A stretch of DNA of 64,000 nt from Bacteroidia bacterium (GCA_025454975.1 JALONK010000006.1:1-64000); one strand, 5' to 3'; counted from the first letter of the stretch, positions 36,840 through 46,444 are shown. A program made the numbers and translations. The notes: generated by a model not told the origin, from the letters alone.

Positions 36840-38720
36840 ATGAAAAAAATCTACTTCTTAAGTTTAATCGCTGCAAGCTTTGCAGTTAATGCACAGGTGC
36901 CTCAAACACCTGCCGCACCTGGCGCAACATCGCAGGGTACAACGAAGAACGAGGTTCTGACAGATCAAAACCAAACCGTTGTAGGAAACAAAGTGAAGGT
37001 GGTAACTCCGCCGTTAAACAAAAAAGCAGGTCGTGCCATCAATGATCAAGTGGGTACCACCTTCGTTATCAACCAAACAAATGGCGCTCCTTACCGCAGA
37101 ATAATATATTATCCTGATGGTAAAATCTCCTTAACTTGGACAGCTTCCACTGATAATGGTGTGAACGGTTTTTTAAGTCGCGGTTCAGGTTATAATCACT
37201 TTAATGGCAATAGCTGGATTTCAACACCTAACGGTTTAAGACTTGAAGCTTTTCGTGCAGGTTTCCCGGCACTTGCCAATACAAATGACAAGGAAATTAT
37301 CATGTCGCATCGTGTTGATACAAGCGGCCGTTCAGGTGGTTTAGTGTTTAACACAAATGCTTCTATTGGTAGTAATACTTGGACTTCAAACACAGTTTTT
37401 ACTCCTCCTGCAAATACAACCAGCCAATTATGGCCTAGAACTGCTATTTCAGGTAACTACTTAATAGTAGTAGCAAATTATCAAGATTCATCTAATAATC
37501 AACCAAACTTTGTGGTTAAAAATGGTGTGCGTGCTCCTATGGTTTATTCACGTTATGATTTAACTACTAATCAGTGGGTTGATCAAGATAGAACTTTACC
37601 GGGATACGATAACAATTTATTACAAGAAGGTTCAACTGATAATTATTCTATTGATGCCAATGGAAATAATGTAGCGATTGTAATGGGTGGCGTTTTCACC
37701 AGCTTGGTATTATGGAAATCTTCTGATAATGGCGCAAATTGGACTAGAACTGTATTAGATACTTTTGATAGCCAATATGTGTTTGACAAAGACACTATTT
37801 TACAACGTACAGTTAATAATGGAAGTGTTCATGTAATGCTTGACCCAAATGGAAAAGCACACGTGTGGAGCGGTATGGCCCGTATAAGTGATTCAATTAC
37901 AAATGACGCTTCTTATACCTTCTCGTGGGCTCGCGGAATTGGAGGGGTGAATGATGGTATTATCTATTGGAATGAAAATTTAGCAGACTCAGGCTTGCGT
38001 ATTATCGCTACCGCAATCGGACCAACCGTTAACGATTCTGCCATTGGTAATTCTTCTTTTGATGCAGCGAATCGTTATGGTATATCTAACTCAACTTGGC
38101 CATCAGCAGGTATTGACGCATCCGGAAGAATCTTTGTAGTGTATTCATCATTAATTCCAACAGATGACAACGGACAAGGTGTTAACTTCCGTGATTTATT
38201 GGTAACTTATTCAAGTGATAACGGACTTACATGGAGTTATCCTGTGAATTTAACTTCTTGGATTAGTTTTAACCGCGAAGAAGTTTATCCAACTATGGCT
38301 AAATTCGTAGGAACTAATTTAGTGGTAACTTATTTAAATAAATCAACTCCGGGTTCACAAGTAGCTAACGATAATCAAGAAGTATTCGGTATTTATTCAT
38401 TATCAATTCCGGTGGATCAAATTTTAAATAACAAAGTTGGGTTAATTGAAAGAAGCAATGATTTGTTTGAAATCAACCAAAACTATCCGAATCCATTTAA
38501 AGGAACAACTACAATCCCTGTATTGTTGAAGCGTTCAACCGATGTAACTATTTCAGTTACTAATTTAATGGGACAAACAATTTATACCCGTTCTTACGAA
38601 AATAATGCAACAGGTATCAATCAGTTTGAAGTTTCATTGCCTCAAGCAGAAGCCGGTATATATTTTTATACAGTTGAAGCAGGTGACTATAAAGTGACAA
38701 GAAAAATGATTATTGAATAA
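36840..38720 (+). CDS. Type IX-secreted BNR-repeat protein
   Basis: The 626-residue protein has a Sec signal (YFLSLIAASFAVNAQ). A large beta-rich body carries at least two Asp-boxes (SSDNGANW and SSDNGLTW), so it probably folds as a sialidase-like propeller. The C-terminal sorting domain starts NQNYPNPFKGTTTIPVLL and ends VEAGDYKVTRKMIIE, the T9SS type A pattern. It should be exported by SecYEG and then secreted or surface-anchored by the Por system. A true sialidase Arg triad is not obvious, so an enzyme activity is not claimed. Confidence 0.88.
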   Translation: MKKIYFLSLIAASFAVNAQVPQTPAAPGATSQGTTKNEVLTDQNQTVVGNKVKVVTPPLNKKAGRAINDQVGTTFVINQTNGAPYRRIIYYPDGKISLTWTASTDNGVNGFLSRGSGYNHFNGNSWISTPNGLRLEAFRAGFPALANTNDKEIIMSHRVDTSGRSGGLVFNTNASIGSNTWTSNTVFTPPANTTSQLWPRTAISGNYLIVVANYQDSSNNQPNFVVKNGVRAPMVYSRYDLTTNQWVDQDRTLPGYDNNLLQEGSTDNYSIDANGNNVAIVMGGVFTSLVLWKSSDNGANWTRTVLDTFDSQYVFDKDTILQRTVNNGSVHVMLDPNGKAHVWSGMARISDSITNDASYTFSWARGIGGVNDGIIYWNENLADSGLRIIATAIGPTVNDSAIGNSSFDAANRYGISNSTWPSAGIDASGRIFVVYSSLIPTDDNGQGVNFRDLLVTYSSDNGLTWSYPVNLTSWISFNREEVYPTMAKFVGTNLVVTYLNKSTPGSQVANDNQEVFGIYSLSIPVDQILNNKVGLIERSNDLFEINQNYPNPFKGTTTIPVLLKRSTDVTISVTNLMGQTIYTRSYENNATGINQFEVSLPQAEAGIYFYTVEAGDYKVTRKMIIE

Positions 38721-38742
38721 TAAACAATAACCTTAATACTCG

Positions 38743-38780
38743 AAGGCCATGCATGTTTACATGCGTGGCCTTTGTTTTTT
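38743..38780 (+). terminator. Terminator with long stem after the T9SS gene
   Basis: AAGGCCATGCATGT pairs with ACATGCGTGGCCTT (one G-U pair), followed by TTG and a T run. It separates this gene from the CDF gene, and the CDF promoter box comes right after it. Confidence 0.88.
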
Positions 38781-38786
38781 TATGAT

Positions 38787-38794
38787 TACCTTTG
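38787..38794 (+). promoter_or_regulatory. -7 box TACCTTTG of the CDF transporter
   Basis: A full match to TAnnTTTG, 26 bases before the ATG at 38821. It lies after the previous terminator and inside the longer open frame, so it favours the 38821 start. Confidence 0.55.
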
Positions 38795-38820
38795 TTTCTA
38801 CCCACTTTAATAGTACTTTC

Positions 38821-39810
38821 ATGTCAACACCCACTTCTCCAATCCTCATCATGCGCTTTGTTTTAGTTGCAGGGGTATGCATCATGGGAATCAAATTTTT
38901 TGCATTTTTTATTACTGAATCAAATGCCATTTTAAGCGATGCAATTGAGTCGTTAATTAATATAGCTGCCGGAAGTTTTGCATTGTATAGTTTATCAGTA
39001 GCTTTAAAACCCAAAGATATTGACCACCCTTATGGTCATGGTAAAATTGAATTTATTTCGGCAGGATTTGAAGGGGGCTTAATATTAATTGGCGGTGTAG
39101 CCATAATGATTAAAGCAGGTACTGATTTGTTTCATCCTTATCAAGTGAGCAGTGTTAACTTGGGCATGATTCTAGGAATTACCGCAGGAGGTTTGAATTT
39201 TATTTTAGGACAGATCCTTATTAAAACAGGTAAAAGAATTGGGTCACTAGCCTTAGTGGCTGATGGTAAACACCTTCAAACCGACACTTGGAGTAGTGTG
39301 GGGTTAGTTATTGGAATGTTAGCAATGAAACTAACCGGTTTATGGTGGATTGATGCCTTACTGGCTATCATTTTCGGATTAATTATTATTCATGCAGGTT
39401 ATAAATTGGTGAGGCGATCGCTTGCCGGATTAATGGATGAAGCTGATGTAGATGTGTTAAATAAAGTGCTTCAAGTGTTGAGTGAACATAGAAAACCCAA
39501 TTGGATTGATGTTCATAATTTACGTATTCTTCAATATGGAGCGCACTACCATATCGATTGTCATGTAACTCTACCATGGTATAATAATCTGAAAGATACG
39601 CATGAAACATTAAAGGAAATTGAAGATTTGTTAAATGAAACTTTTGACCGAAGGGTAGAATTATTTATTCACCCTGACCCTTGCGTTCCAAACTCATGCA
39701 GCATTTGTGCTGTTGAAAATTGTGTTCACAGAACTGATAATTTTAAACAAAAAATTAAATGGGATTTACCTCAAATCCTAAGCAATTTAAAACATAAACT
39801 GCCTCAATAA
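38821..39810 (+). CDS. Cation diffusion facilitator metal exporter
   Basis: The 329-residue protein has the CDF layout of six membrane helices, the metal-site motifs SDAIESL and KDIDHPYGHGKIEF, and a C-terminal cytoplasmic domain with VDVHNLRILQYGAHYHIDCH. It pumps Zn(II), Fe(II) or a similar ion out of the cytosol in exchange for protons. The tail is unusual, with four Cys in CVPNSCSICAVENC that could bind metal. The longer frame from 38749 would run through the terminator stem. Which metal it exports is unclear. Confidence 0.88.
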   Translation: MSTPTSPILIMRFVLVAGVCIMGIKFFAFFITESNAILSDAIESLINIAAGSFALYSLSVALKPKDIDHPYGHGKIEFISAGFEGGLILIGGVAIMIKAGTDLFHPYQVSSVNLGMILGITAGGLNFILGQILIKTGKRIGSLALVADGKHLQTDTWSSVGLVIGMLAMKLTGLWWIDALLAIIFGLIIIHAGYKLVRRSLAGLMDEADVDVLNKVLQVLSEHRKPNWIDVHNLRILQYGAHYHIDCHVTLPWYNNLKDTHETLKEIEDLLNETFDRRVELFIHPDPCVPNSCSICAVENCVHRTDNFKQKIKWDLPQILSNLKHKLPQ

Positions 39811-39818
39811 TATTGGCT

Positions 39819-39826
39819 TAATTTTG
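39819..39826 (+). promoter_or_regulatory. -7 box TAATTTTG of the sugar cluster
   Basis: A full TAnnTTTG match, 28 bases before the ATG of the DegT-type gene. A second, weaker TATTTTCG follows at about 39829. Confidence 0.45.
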
Positions 39827-39854
39827 TTATTTTCGTTGCTTAAATAATTCGTAC

Positions 39855-40958
39855 ATGATTCCATTCCTTAGTTTTAATCAAATGAATGCCGTTGTAAAGA
39901 ACGAGCTGAAGGATAATTTTAATGCATTTATTGATAAAGGTTGGTATATATTAGGGGATCAGGTTAAAGCTTTCGAGCACAACTTTGCAAATTTTTGTGA
40001 AACCAAATATTGTAATGGAGTAGCTAATGGTCTTGATGCGATAATTATAGCTCTGAAAGCATTAAACATTAAAGAAGGGGATGAAGTTATCGTACCTTCA
40101 AATACTTATATCGCTACTTGGCTTGCTGTTAGTTTCGTTGGAGCAAAACCAATTCCCGTTGAACCTGATATTCGAACATACAATATCAATCCCAGTCTTA
40201 TTGAAGCAGCTATAACACCGAGAACCAAAGCTATCATACCTGTTCATTTATACGGCCAATGTTGTGAAATGAGTGTAATTATGGATATCGCTAATCGTCA
40301 TGGACTGTTTGTTATTGAAGATAATGCGCAGTCGCAAGGCGCGCGACACCAAGGAAAAATAACAGGAAGTTTCGGACATATTAACGCTACAAGTTTTTAC
40401 CCCGGGAAAAATTTAGGGGCTTATGGCGATGCAGGTGCTACCACTACTAATGACGAAAAACTGTGGCACAAAATCAATACCATTAGAAATTACGGGTCGA
40501 ATAAAAAATATTTTAATGAAGTAAAAGGAATGAATAGCCGCTTGGATGAATTACAAGCAGGTTTTTTAAGCATTAAACTTAAATATTTAAACGAATGGTC
40601 GGAAACACGCAATGCTATTGCAAATAAATACCTTACCGGATTACAAGGTGTAGGCGATTTAATTTTACCTTATACAGCAACAGATACTACTCATGTATAT
40701 CATCTGTTCGTTATCCGCACAAAACAACGCGATTTGTTGCAACAACATTTGAACAATTCAGGAATAGGAACCTTAATTCACTACCCACTTCCCCCTCATT
40801 TACAAGAGGCTTATCGCGAATTAAATTATAAAAAAGGTGATTTTCCTTTGGCAGAAGAAATTGCTGAAACATGTATCAGTATTCCAATGTATCCCGGATT
40901 AAGTGATGAAGATATTTCACAGGTGATTGAAGCCATTAAAGCGTTTTATCATGCCTAA
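39855..40958 (+). CDS. DegT/DnrJ/EryC1-family sugar aminotransferase
   Basis: This is a 367-residue PLP enzyme of the sugar aminotransferase family. The Schiff-base lysine is K185 in FYPGKNLGAYGDAGA. Also visible are GVANGLDAIIIAL, VIVPSNTYIATWLAV, IIPVHLYGQ, IEDNAQSQGA and MNSRLDELQAGFL. It should put an amino group on a keto-deoxy nucleotide sugar at C3 or C4; wording is close to the dTDP-3-keto-6-deoxyhexose type. The ATG of the next gene overlaps its last codons, so the two are coupled. Confidence 0.9.
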   Translation: MIPFLSFNQMNAVVKNELKDNFNAFIDKGWYILGDQVKAFEHNFANFCETKYCNGVANGLDAIIIALKALNIKEGDEVIVPSNTYIATWLAVSFVGAKPIPVEPDIRTYNINPSLIEAAITPRTKAIIPVHLYGQCCEMSVIMDIANRHGLFVIEDNAQSQGARHQGKITGSFGHINATSFYPGKNLGAYGDAGATTTNDEKLWHKINTIRNYGSNKKYFNEVKGMNSRLDELQAGFLSIKLKYLNEWSETRNAIANKYLTGLQGVGDLILPYTATDTTHVYHLFVIRTKQRDLLQQHLNNSGIGTLIHYPLPPHLQEAYRELNYKKGDFPLAEEIAETCISIPMYPGLSDEDISQVIEAIKAFYHA

Positions 40959-41877
40959 ACTTTCCATTATCATCCCTTGCTACTTTAATGAGGCAAATAT
41001 TCCACATACGGTTGCTGAATTATTAGCTAATGAAGCTCTTTTTCCAAATGATGTAAGTTTCGAATATGTAATGGTGGATGATGGAAGTAAAGATAATACA
41101 CTACAAGTCTTACAAGCGTTTAAATCAGCATATCCTCATAAGGTTTGTATTATTAAACTCAGTGGAAACTTTGGTTCTTATAATGCCATACTTGCAGGAA
41201 TGAAGTATGCAACAGGAGATTGTAATGTTGTTATTTCGGCTGATTTGCAAGACCCGCCTGACCTGATGATAAAGATGTATGAATACTGGCAATCAGGGAT
41301 AAAATTGGTAGTGGCAAATCGTAATCAAAGAGAAGACGGATTTTTCACCCGTATTTTCGCTCAACAATATCAACGATTGATTAAAAAATTTGCCATGCCT
41401 AACCTGCCGGATGGCGGATTTGACTATTGTTTATTTGATAAGCAATTAAGAAATCAAGTGGTTGATATGAAAGAAAATAATACCAACAGCTTATATTTAT
41501 TAATGTGGCTAAAGTATGATTATGTGGCCATTCCTTATACACGACGTGCCAGGCAAGATGGAAAATCCAGATGGACACTAAAAAAGAAAATTAAGTTATT
41601 TATAGATTCATTTGTTTCATTCTCCTACGCACCTTTACGTTTGATTACAACTACCGGTTTGCTGTTAGGAATTATTTCTTTTGTGTATGCATTGTATGTA
41701 GTTGTGGCTAAGTTGGCCGGTTGGATTGATGTAGAAGGATGGTCGGCCATGATGGTTGTTTTCCTGCTCATCTCTTCATTTCAAATGATAGCCATAGGAA
41801 TTATTGGTGAATATTTATGGCGTAACCTCGAATCATCAAGAAGTAGGCCTGCCTATATTGTTGATGAAATATTATAA
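40951..41877 (+). CDS. GT2 glycosyltransferase with two membrane helices (GtrB/ArnC-like)
   Basis: Starting at the ATG that overlaps the aminotransferase stop by 8 bases, the protein has 308 residues. It has KLSIIIPCYFNEANI, VMVDDGSKDNT, the metal-binding ISADLQDPPDLM and the product-domain RARQDGKSRWTLKKKI. Two C-terminal helices follow (about residues 230-250 and 265-290). The arrangement matches undecaprenyl-phosphate sugar transferases such as GtrB and ArnC. With the upstream aminotransferase it could transfer an amino-sugar onto the lipid carrier. Its stop shares a base with the next start (TAATG). Confidence 0.88.
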   Translation: MPKLSIIIPCYFNEANIPHTVAELLANEALFPNDVSFEYVMVDDGSKDNTLQVLQAFKSAYPHKVCIIKLSGNFGSYNAILAGMKYATGDCNVVISADLQDPPDLMIKMYEYWQSGIKLVVANRNQREDGFFTRIFAQQYQRLIKKFAMPNLPDGGFDYCLFDKQLRNQVVDMKENNTNSLYLLMWLKYDYVAIPYTRRARQDGKSRWTLKKKIKLFIDSFVSFSYAPLRLITTTGLLLGIISFVYALYVVVAKLAGWIDVEGWSAMMVVFLLISSFQMIAIGIIGEYLWRNLESSRSRPAYIVDEIL

Positions 41878-43289
41878 TGCTTCGCTTGATTAAACAACAT
41901 TCTGTTTTTTTATTTACAACTGCCTGTTGGATTTTATTGGGCTTTTTTAGTGAACATATTATAATTTATGATGGATTAGGATGGGACGGTTCTATTCATT
42001 TTATTCAAGTTGAATCATTCAATGCCATGTGGCAAACAGGTCGTTTTGATGCCTATTATTTTCAACGTGGTTTTATTGATTTTTTATTTGTTGGAGCCAA
42101 TCGTCTTTTGGGCGATAACATCATTCCTGTTAAAGCAGAAAGTTTAGTATTATTCTATCGTATAGCAAATGTTTTTTTGTTAATCTGGGCTACACACTTT
42201 TGGTTAGCCATACTTAGGTTTCATGGTTTTGTAAAGCCTGCATATCAGTTTTTAGCCATGTGTTTTTTGTTTGTAACCTATGGCAGTTTAAAGCAATTTT
42301 TCTATTTGCCCGTTAATACAGATGTGTTGCATTTAACCTCTGTTTTGGCAATTTATTATTGTTTTATTAATCAATACCTCGTAGGTTTTATAGCAGCCGT
42401 GATGGCAGGTTGGCTTTCTCATACAAGTGTTCCATTGGTGTTTGCAGGAAGTTTGGTTTTGCAACGTGAATGGCCGGTTTTTTTATGGTTGAATTTTCTC
42501 AAGCGATTTAAACTTGTCATAGTACTTATTGCAAATGGTTTAATTTGTGCGTTATATTTTTTTTGGGTAAATGGAAATGAGCATCAACTTAATCACTCTT
42601 TACTTGCATTGTTTTCATCCATGGTTTACCTTACGGCTATTCTTTGGTATATTTTTAGGATTGATACTTTCCCTGCCACCGCTATTAAACCTCCTATTTG
42701 GACTACAGTATTGGCTATTGTTGCTGTTTTGCTCACTTTCATTAAATTAAAACTCACCGTGGTTTCTTATTATTTAGATAGTAGCGAATTTTTGTTTAAC
42801 CTAATTGATGGTGCTGCTCGAAATCTTTTTGCACAGCCAATTGCCCACTATTTTTATTTTGGTAATGCCTTCCTTTTGGCCTGTATTTTTGCTTACAAAA
42901 AGAAACATTTTGCTCATTCAACTTATTTCGTTGGAGCCGTATTTTATTTGTTGCTAAGTTTTAGTACTGAAAGTCGACAAGTGTTTCCATTATTAGTTTT
43001 TATTACCTTGTTTGTTTTAGAAAATATTAAGGAGTACAACCTTTTACAAAAAGGCTTTATATGGATCGTTTTCATCCTAAACTTTATAATAAGCACGGTT
43101 TGGTTTCCACTTAATCCATTTAAATTTCATCGCTGTAAAACCACCGACGAATTTCCGGCACAATGGTACTTTTTACATCATGGACCTTGGCTCCAACAAC
43201 ATGTAGCTTATTTACAGTTAGCTATTTTTATACTGATGCTTTTTATTTATTATCGTTTCTTAAAAAAACAATCTTCAGCCCTACAATAG
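41877..43289 (+). CDS. Polytopic membrane protein of a glycan cluster, function unknown
   Basis: The 470-residue protein has about ten to twelve hydrophobic helices and starts at TAATG with the stop of the GT2 gene. A loop after the first helix carries DGLGWDGSIHFIQVESF, where acidic residues sit as in the first periplasmic loop of GT-C enzymes. It may use the lipid-linked sugar made by the gene before it or act as a polymerase or flippase. I do not recognise a named family. The downstream NusG-like gene begins 51 bases later. Confidence 0.72.
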   Translation: MLRLIKQHSVFLFTTACWILLGFFSEHIIIYDGLGWDGSIHFIQVESFNAMWQTGRFDAYYFQRGFIDFLFVGANRLLGDNIIPVKAESLVLFYRIANVFLLIWATHFWLAILRFHGFVKPAYQFLAMCFLFVTYGSLKQFFYLPVNTDVLHLTSVLAIYYCFINQYLVGFIAAVMAGWLSHTSVPLVFAGSLVLQREWPVFLWLNFLKRFKLVIVLIANGLICALYFFWVNGNEHQLNHSLLALFSSMVYLTAILWYIFRIDTFPATAIKPPIWTTVLAIVAVLLTFIKLKLTVVSYYLDSSEFLFNLIDGAARNLFAQPIAHYFYFGNAFLLACIFAYKKKHFAHSTYFVGAVFYLLLSFSTESRQVFPLLVFITLFVLENIKEYNLLQKGFIWIVFILNFIISTVWFPLNPFKFHRCKTTDEFPAQWYFLHHGPWLQQHVAYLQLAIFILMLFIYYRFLKKQSSALQ

Positions 43290-43340
43290 CCCTTGTTTAT
43301 GTGGTATGCCTTTATGAGATTTGTTTAATTAAATACCTGT

Positions 43341-43850
43341 ATGAATTTAAAAGAAGAGTTGAGTTGGTATGCCGTGTATACAAAGTCAAGAATGGAGAAG
43401 AAGTGTGCCGAGTTATTAAGCGAACGAGGCATAGCTCATTATCTTCCATTACAAACTACTATAAAACAGTGGAGCGATCGAAAGAAAAAAGTTACCGAGC
43501 CATTTTTTAAATCATACATATTTGTACAAATCAATTATCAAACCACCTTTTTAGATGTACTAAGTATTTACCCGGTTGTAAAATTTGTAAAAATTGGAAC
43601 TGAAATAACACCCATTCGACCTCAAATTATTGAAGCAATTAAACTATCATTATCCTGTTTTGATGAACAAGAATTAGTTACAATTGATTTTAAACCTAAC
43701 GAAAAGGTGAAAGTAATAGCAGGGCCATTATTAGGAAATGAAGGTTTCATAATTAATAAATCAGGCAATAAATATTTTGCCATTCACATTGAACAACTTG
43801 GTGCCGGCATAGCATTAAAACTACCGGCAAATCACTTGGCACCCCTATGA
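43341..43850 (+). CDS. NusG-family antiterminator (UpxY/RfaH-like)
   Basis: The 169-residue protein has an NGN domain (LSWYAVYTKSRMEKKCAELL, YLPLQTTIKQWSDRKKKV, PFFKSYIFVQI) and a C-terminal KOW domain (KPNEKVKVIAGPLLGNEGFI). The length and divergence from housekeeping NusG match the specialised UpxY/LoaP/RfaH paralogues that help RNA polymerase read through long polysaccharide operons. Such genes usually come first in the locus; here it comes last, after the sugar genes. Its stop is 4 bases from that of the convergent spoT gene. Confidence 0.85.
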   Translation: MNLKEELSWYAVYTKSRMEKKCAELLSERGIAHYLPLQTTIKQWSDRKKKVTEPFFKSYIFVQINYQTTFLDVLSIYPVVKFVKIGTEITPIRPQIIEAIKLSLSCFDEQELVTIDFKPNEKVKVIAGPLLGNEGFIINKSGNKYFAIHIEQLGAGIALKLPANHLAPL

Positions 43851-43854
43851 AAAA

Positions 43855-46086
43855 TTAAATTATATCTTCTCTGCTTACTTTAATAAGTGGACTAGATGCT
43901 TTTATTTTATTCATCAATTCTTCTAATTGGTTGGTATCATGCACTTCTAAATCTATTGCACCTTCAAACATGCCCGACTTTGATGCAATTTGTATTGCAT
44001 TCATATTAATTTGCAATTGTTTTGAAATAATATCCGTTATAATACTCACGATGCCTACACTATCAATACCTTCCACTTTGATGCGGGTATGAAATGCTTG
44101 TGTTTTAGCGAATACTTCATTGGCCCATCTGGCTTTAATAACCCTGTAACCATAATTACTCATTAAACTTATAGCATTCGAACAGTTGGTACGATGGATT
44201 TTAACCCCTTCACCAACGGTTATAAATCCGAAAATGTCATCACCCGGAATGGGGTTACAACATTTACTGAAACTATACGGTAAATCGGTATCATCGCCAA
44301 CTATAACGCCCTCCTTCGGTAGGTTACCTGTTGTGTTTTTTTGTAAGGCCTTCGCCTCTTTTAATTGCTTAATTTCAAGTTGATGATCTAAACGTTGTTG
44401 TTTTACTTCTTCTAATATTTCGGCAATATGTAACCTTGTTTTATCTAATTTTTCTTGTGCAACTTGAGCATATAATTCAGTTACCGATGGTAATTTAAAA
44501 TAGAAAATAAGTTCTTGAAGATGTTCGCTGGTAAAAGGTATTTTTTCATGTGCAAATTTTCGTTCCAGAATTTCTTTTCCCATGGCCGACGCACGAAGTT
44601 TAACTTGTTTATACCAATCTCTGATTTTACTTTTCGCCTTCGCTGTCACCACATAATTCAACCATTCCTCTTTAGGTGTTTGTTTAGTTGAAGTTAAGAT
44701 TTCAACCTGATCGCCATTTAACAAAACATGGTTGAGAGGAACTAATTTATTATTTACTTTACCACCAATGCATCTTTCGCCAAGTTGTGTGTGAACATCA
44801 AATGCAAAGTCGAGCACGGTTGAATTAGCCGGTAATTTTCTTAATTCACCTTTAGGAGTAAACAAGAAAATTTCATCAGCGAAAAAATTCATTTTAAAGT
44901 CGTCTAAAAAATCAAGTGCATTTTGTTCAGGATTTTCCAGAATTTCACGAACCCTTGCCAACCATTCTTCTAGACCTATGTCTTGTTTTGTATTTGCATC
45001 CTTATATTTCCAATGTGCTGCATAACCTTTCTCGGCAATTTCATCCATTCTTAATGTTCTTATTTGCACTTCAACCCATTTACCTTTCGGTCCCATTACA
45101 GTAGTGTGCAAACTTTCATATCCATTTGCTTTTGGTGTACTTATCCAATCTCTTAGTCGGTCGGGGTTAGGTCGGTAATGATTTGTAACCACCGAATAAA
45201 CGTGCCAGCAGTCCGACTTCTCATCTTCATACGCAGCATTAATGATAATGCGTATGGCAAACAAATCATACACCTCTTCAAAAGGTATATTTTGTTTTTT
45301 CATTTTGTTTAGAATGGAATGGATTGATTTGGGCCTGCCTTTAATTTCATATTTCAAGCCATCTTTATTTAAGTCATCTATTAATGGCTCGATGAACTGT
45401 TTGATATAGCGGTTGCGTTGTGCCTTTGTTTCTTGTAATTTATTTTTAACAAAATTATATTTATCAGGCTCCAAATATTTAGTTGCCAAGTCTTCCAACT
45501 CGGTTTTAATGGCATACAATCCTAAACGATGTGCCAAAGGTGCATACACATAATGTGTTTCAGACGCAATTTTTAATTGCGATTTTGCACTCATAGAGTC
45601 CAACGTTCGCATATTATGTAAACGGTCGGCCAGCTTAATTAAAATAACCCTTACATCATCACTTAAAGTTAATAATAACTTTTTAAAATTTTCAGCTTGT
45701 ATTGATTTATCCTGCTGCTCAAATACGCCGGATATTTTAGTTAGCCCATCAATTATTCTCGAAACCTTATTACCGAAATTTAGTTCTATAACATCTAATG
45801 TAATGCTTGTGTCTTCCACCACATCATGTAACAGGGCGCAGATAATTGATGTTGCTCCAAGCCCAATTTCTTCTGCACAAATTTGCGCCACTGCCAGCGG
45901 ATGAAGAATGTAAGGTTCACCCGACTTACGTCGCATGTTTTTATGCGCATCAACAGCCATTTCAAATGCTTTCCTGATTTGTTTTCTGTCGTTATTATCC
46001 AGGTTACGCTTACACGCCTTTATTACATTTCTGTAGGCTTTAACAATTTCTTTATTTTCTTTTTCCGTATCAATTACTTGTTGCAT
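43855..46086 (-). CDS. Bifunctional (p)ppGpp synthetase/hydrolase
   Basis: The 743-residue RelA/SpoT homologue has an HD hydrolase domain (HPLAVAQICAEE, ALLHDVVEDT). The synthetase domain carries YEIKGRPKSIHSILNKM and NGYESLHTTVMGPKG. A TGS domain (FTPKGELRKLPANSTVLDFA) and a C-terminal ACT domain follow. The hydrolase motif looks intact, so it should both make and degrade (p)ppGpp (Rel/Spo type). The start is ATG 46086; an upstream TTG at 46092 is less likely. A TACATTTG -7 box lies 25 bases upstream. Confidence 0.93.
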   Translation of the reverse strand: MQQVIDTEKENKEIVKAYRNVIKACKRNLDNNDRKQIRKAFEMAVDAHKNMRRKSGEPYILHPLAVAQICAEEIGLGATSIICALLHDVVEDTSITLDVIELNFGNKVSRIIDGLTKISGVFEQQDKSIQAENFKKLLLTLSDDVRVILIKLADRLHNMRTLDSMSAKSQLKIASETHYVYAPLAHRLGLYAIKTELEDLATKYLEPDKYNFVKNKLQETKAQRNRYIKQFIEPLIDDLNKDGLKYEIKGRPKSIHSILNKMKKQNIPFEEVYDLFAIRIIINAAYEDEKSDCWHVYSVVTNHYRPNPDRLRDWISTPKANGYESLHTTVMGPKGKWVEVQIRTLRMDEIAEKGYAAHWKYKDANTKQDIGLEEWLARVREILENPEQNALDFLDDFKMNFFADEIFLFTPKGELRKLPANSTVLDFAFDVHTQLGERCIGGKVNNKLVPLNHVLLNGDQVEILTSTKQTPKEEWLNYVVTAKAKSKIRDWYKQVKLRASAMGKEILERKFAHEKIPFTSEHLQELIFYFKLPSVTELYAQVAQEKLDKTRLHIAEILEEVKQQRLDHQLEIKQLKEAKALQKNTTGNLPKEGVIVGDDTDLPYSFSKCCNPIPGDDIFGFITVGEGVKIHRTNCSNAISLMSNYGYRVIKARWANEVFAKTQAFHTRIKVEGIDSVGIVSIITDIISKQLQINMNAIQIASKSGMFEGAIDLEVHDTNQLEELMNKIKASSPLIKVSREDII

Positions 46087-46111
46087 ATACAAATAGGCCT
46101 AAGGCACTATA

Positions 46112-46119
46112 CAAATGTA
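46112..46119 (-). promoter_or_regulatory. -7 box TACATTTG of the Rel/Spo gene
   Basis: A full match to TAnnTTTG on the minus strand, 25 bases before the ATG at 46086. No -33 TTG at the right distance is clear. Confidence 0.5.
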
Positions 46120-46181
46120 GGCTTTTCAAGCGGGAAATATTGTGGTAAATTATGGTTGGAAGTGAGCACCGGGAAAAAAAA

Positions 46182-46212
46182 TTTGCATATCCATTCTAAT
46201 CATTTACATTTG
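46182..46212 (+). promoter_or_regulatory. tRNA-Leu promoter (TTTG-N19-TACATTTG)
   Basis: TTTG (46182-46185) and TACATTTG (46205-46212) are exactly 19 bases apart, a perfect consensus Bacteroidota promoter, about 45 bases before the tRNA 5' end. Confidence 0.8.
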
Positions 46213-46257
46213 CAGTCCTTTATAAGGAATTATTGTTGTGACTTCACAATAATAAAT

Positions 46258-46339
46258 GCGCATGTGGCGTAATTGGTAGCCGTGCCAGACTTAGGATCTG
46301 GTGCCGAGAGGCGTGGGGGTTCGAGTCCCTCCATGCGCA
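46258..46339 (+). tRNA. tRNA-Leu (anticodon UAG)
   Basis: The acceptor arm GCGCATG (46258-46264) pairs with CATGCGC (46332-46338), and the discriminator is A at 46339. The anticodon stem CCAGA/TCTGG encloses CTTAGGA with anticodon TAG at 46292-46294, reading CUA and other CUN codons. The long variable arm (TGCCGAGAGGCG) is class II, as for leucine. GGTTCGAGTCCC forms the T arm. CCA is not encoded. It shares no transcript start with tig, since a terminator lies between them. Confidence 0.97.
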
Positions 46340-46393
46340 CAAAAAAGTTCCGCGATAAACAAAAAAACGGGAAGTCCGTACACGGAAGAACTG

Positions 46394-46424
46394 AAAAAGA
46401 CTGACCATAAATCAGTCTTTTTTT
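46394..46424 (+). terminator. Terminator between tRNA-Leu and tig
   Basis: AAAAAGACTGA (46394-46404) pairs with TCAGTCTTTTT (46412-46422) followed by more T. It ends the tRNA transcript just 21 bases before the tig ATG, so tig either reads through it or has a promoter within the spacer. Confidence 0.82.
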
Positions 46425-46444
46425 GCTTTACACATCAAAAGAAT

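Noticed and set aside
38749..38820. Longer start for the CDF transporter
   Set aside because: The extension lies in the terminator stem of the upstream gene and upstream of the TACCTTTG box.
46301..46444. N-terminal extension of trigger factor starting inside tRNA-Leu
   Set aside because: It would translate the tRNA T arm and pass through a terminator; the ATG at 46445 gives a normal trigger factor N-terminus.
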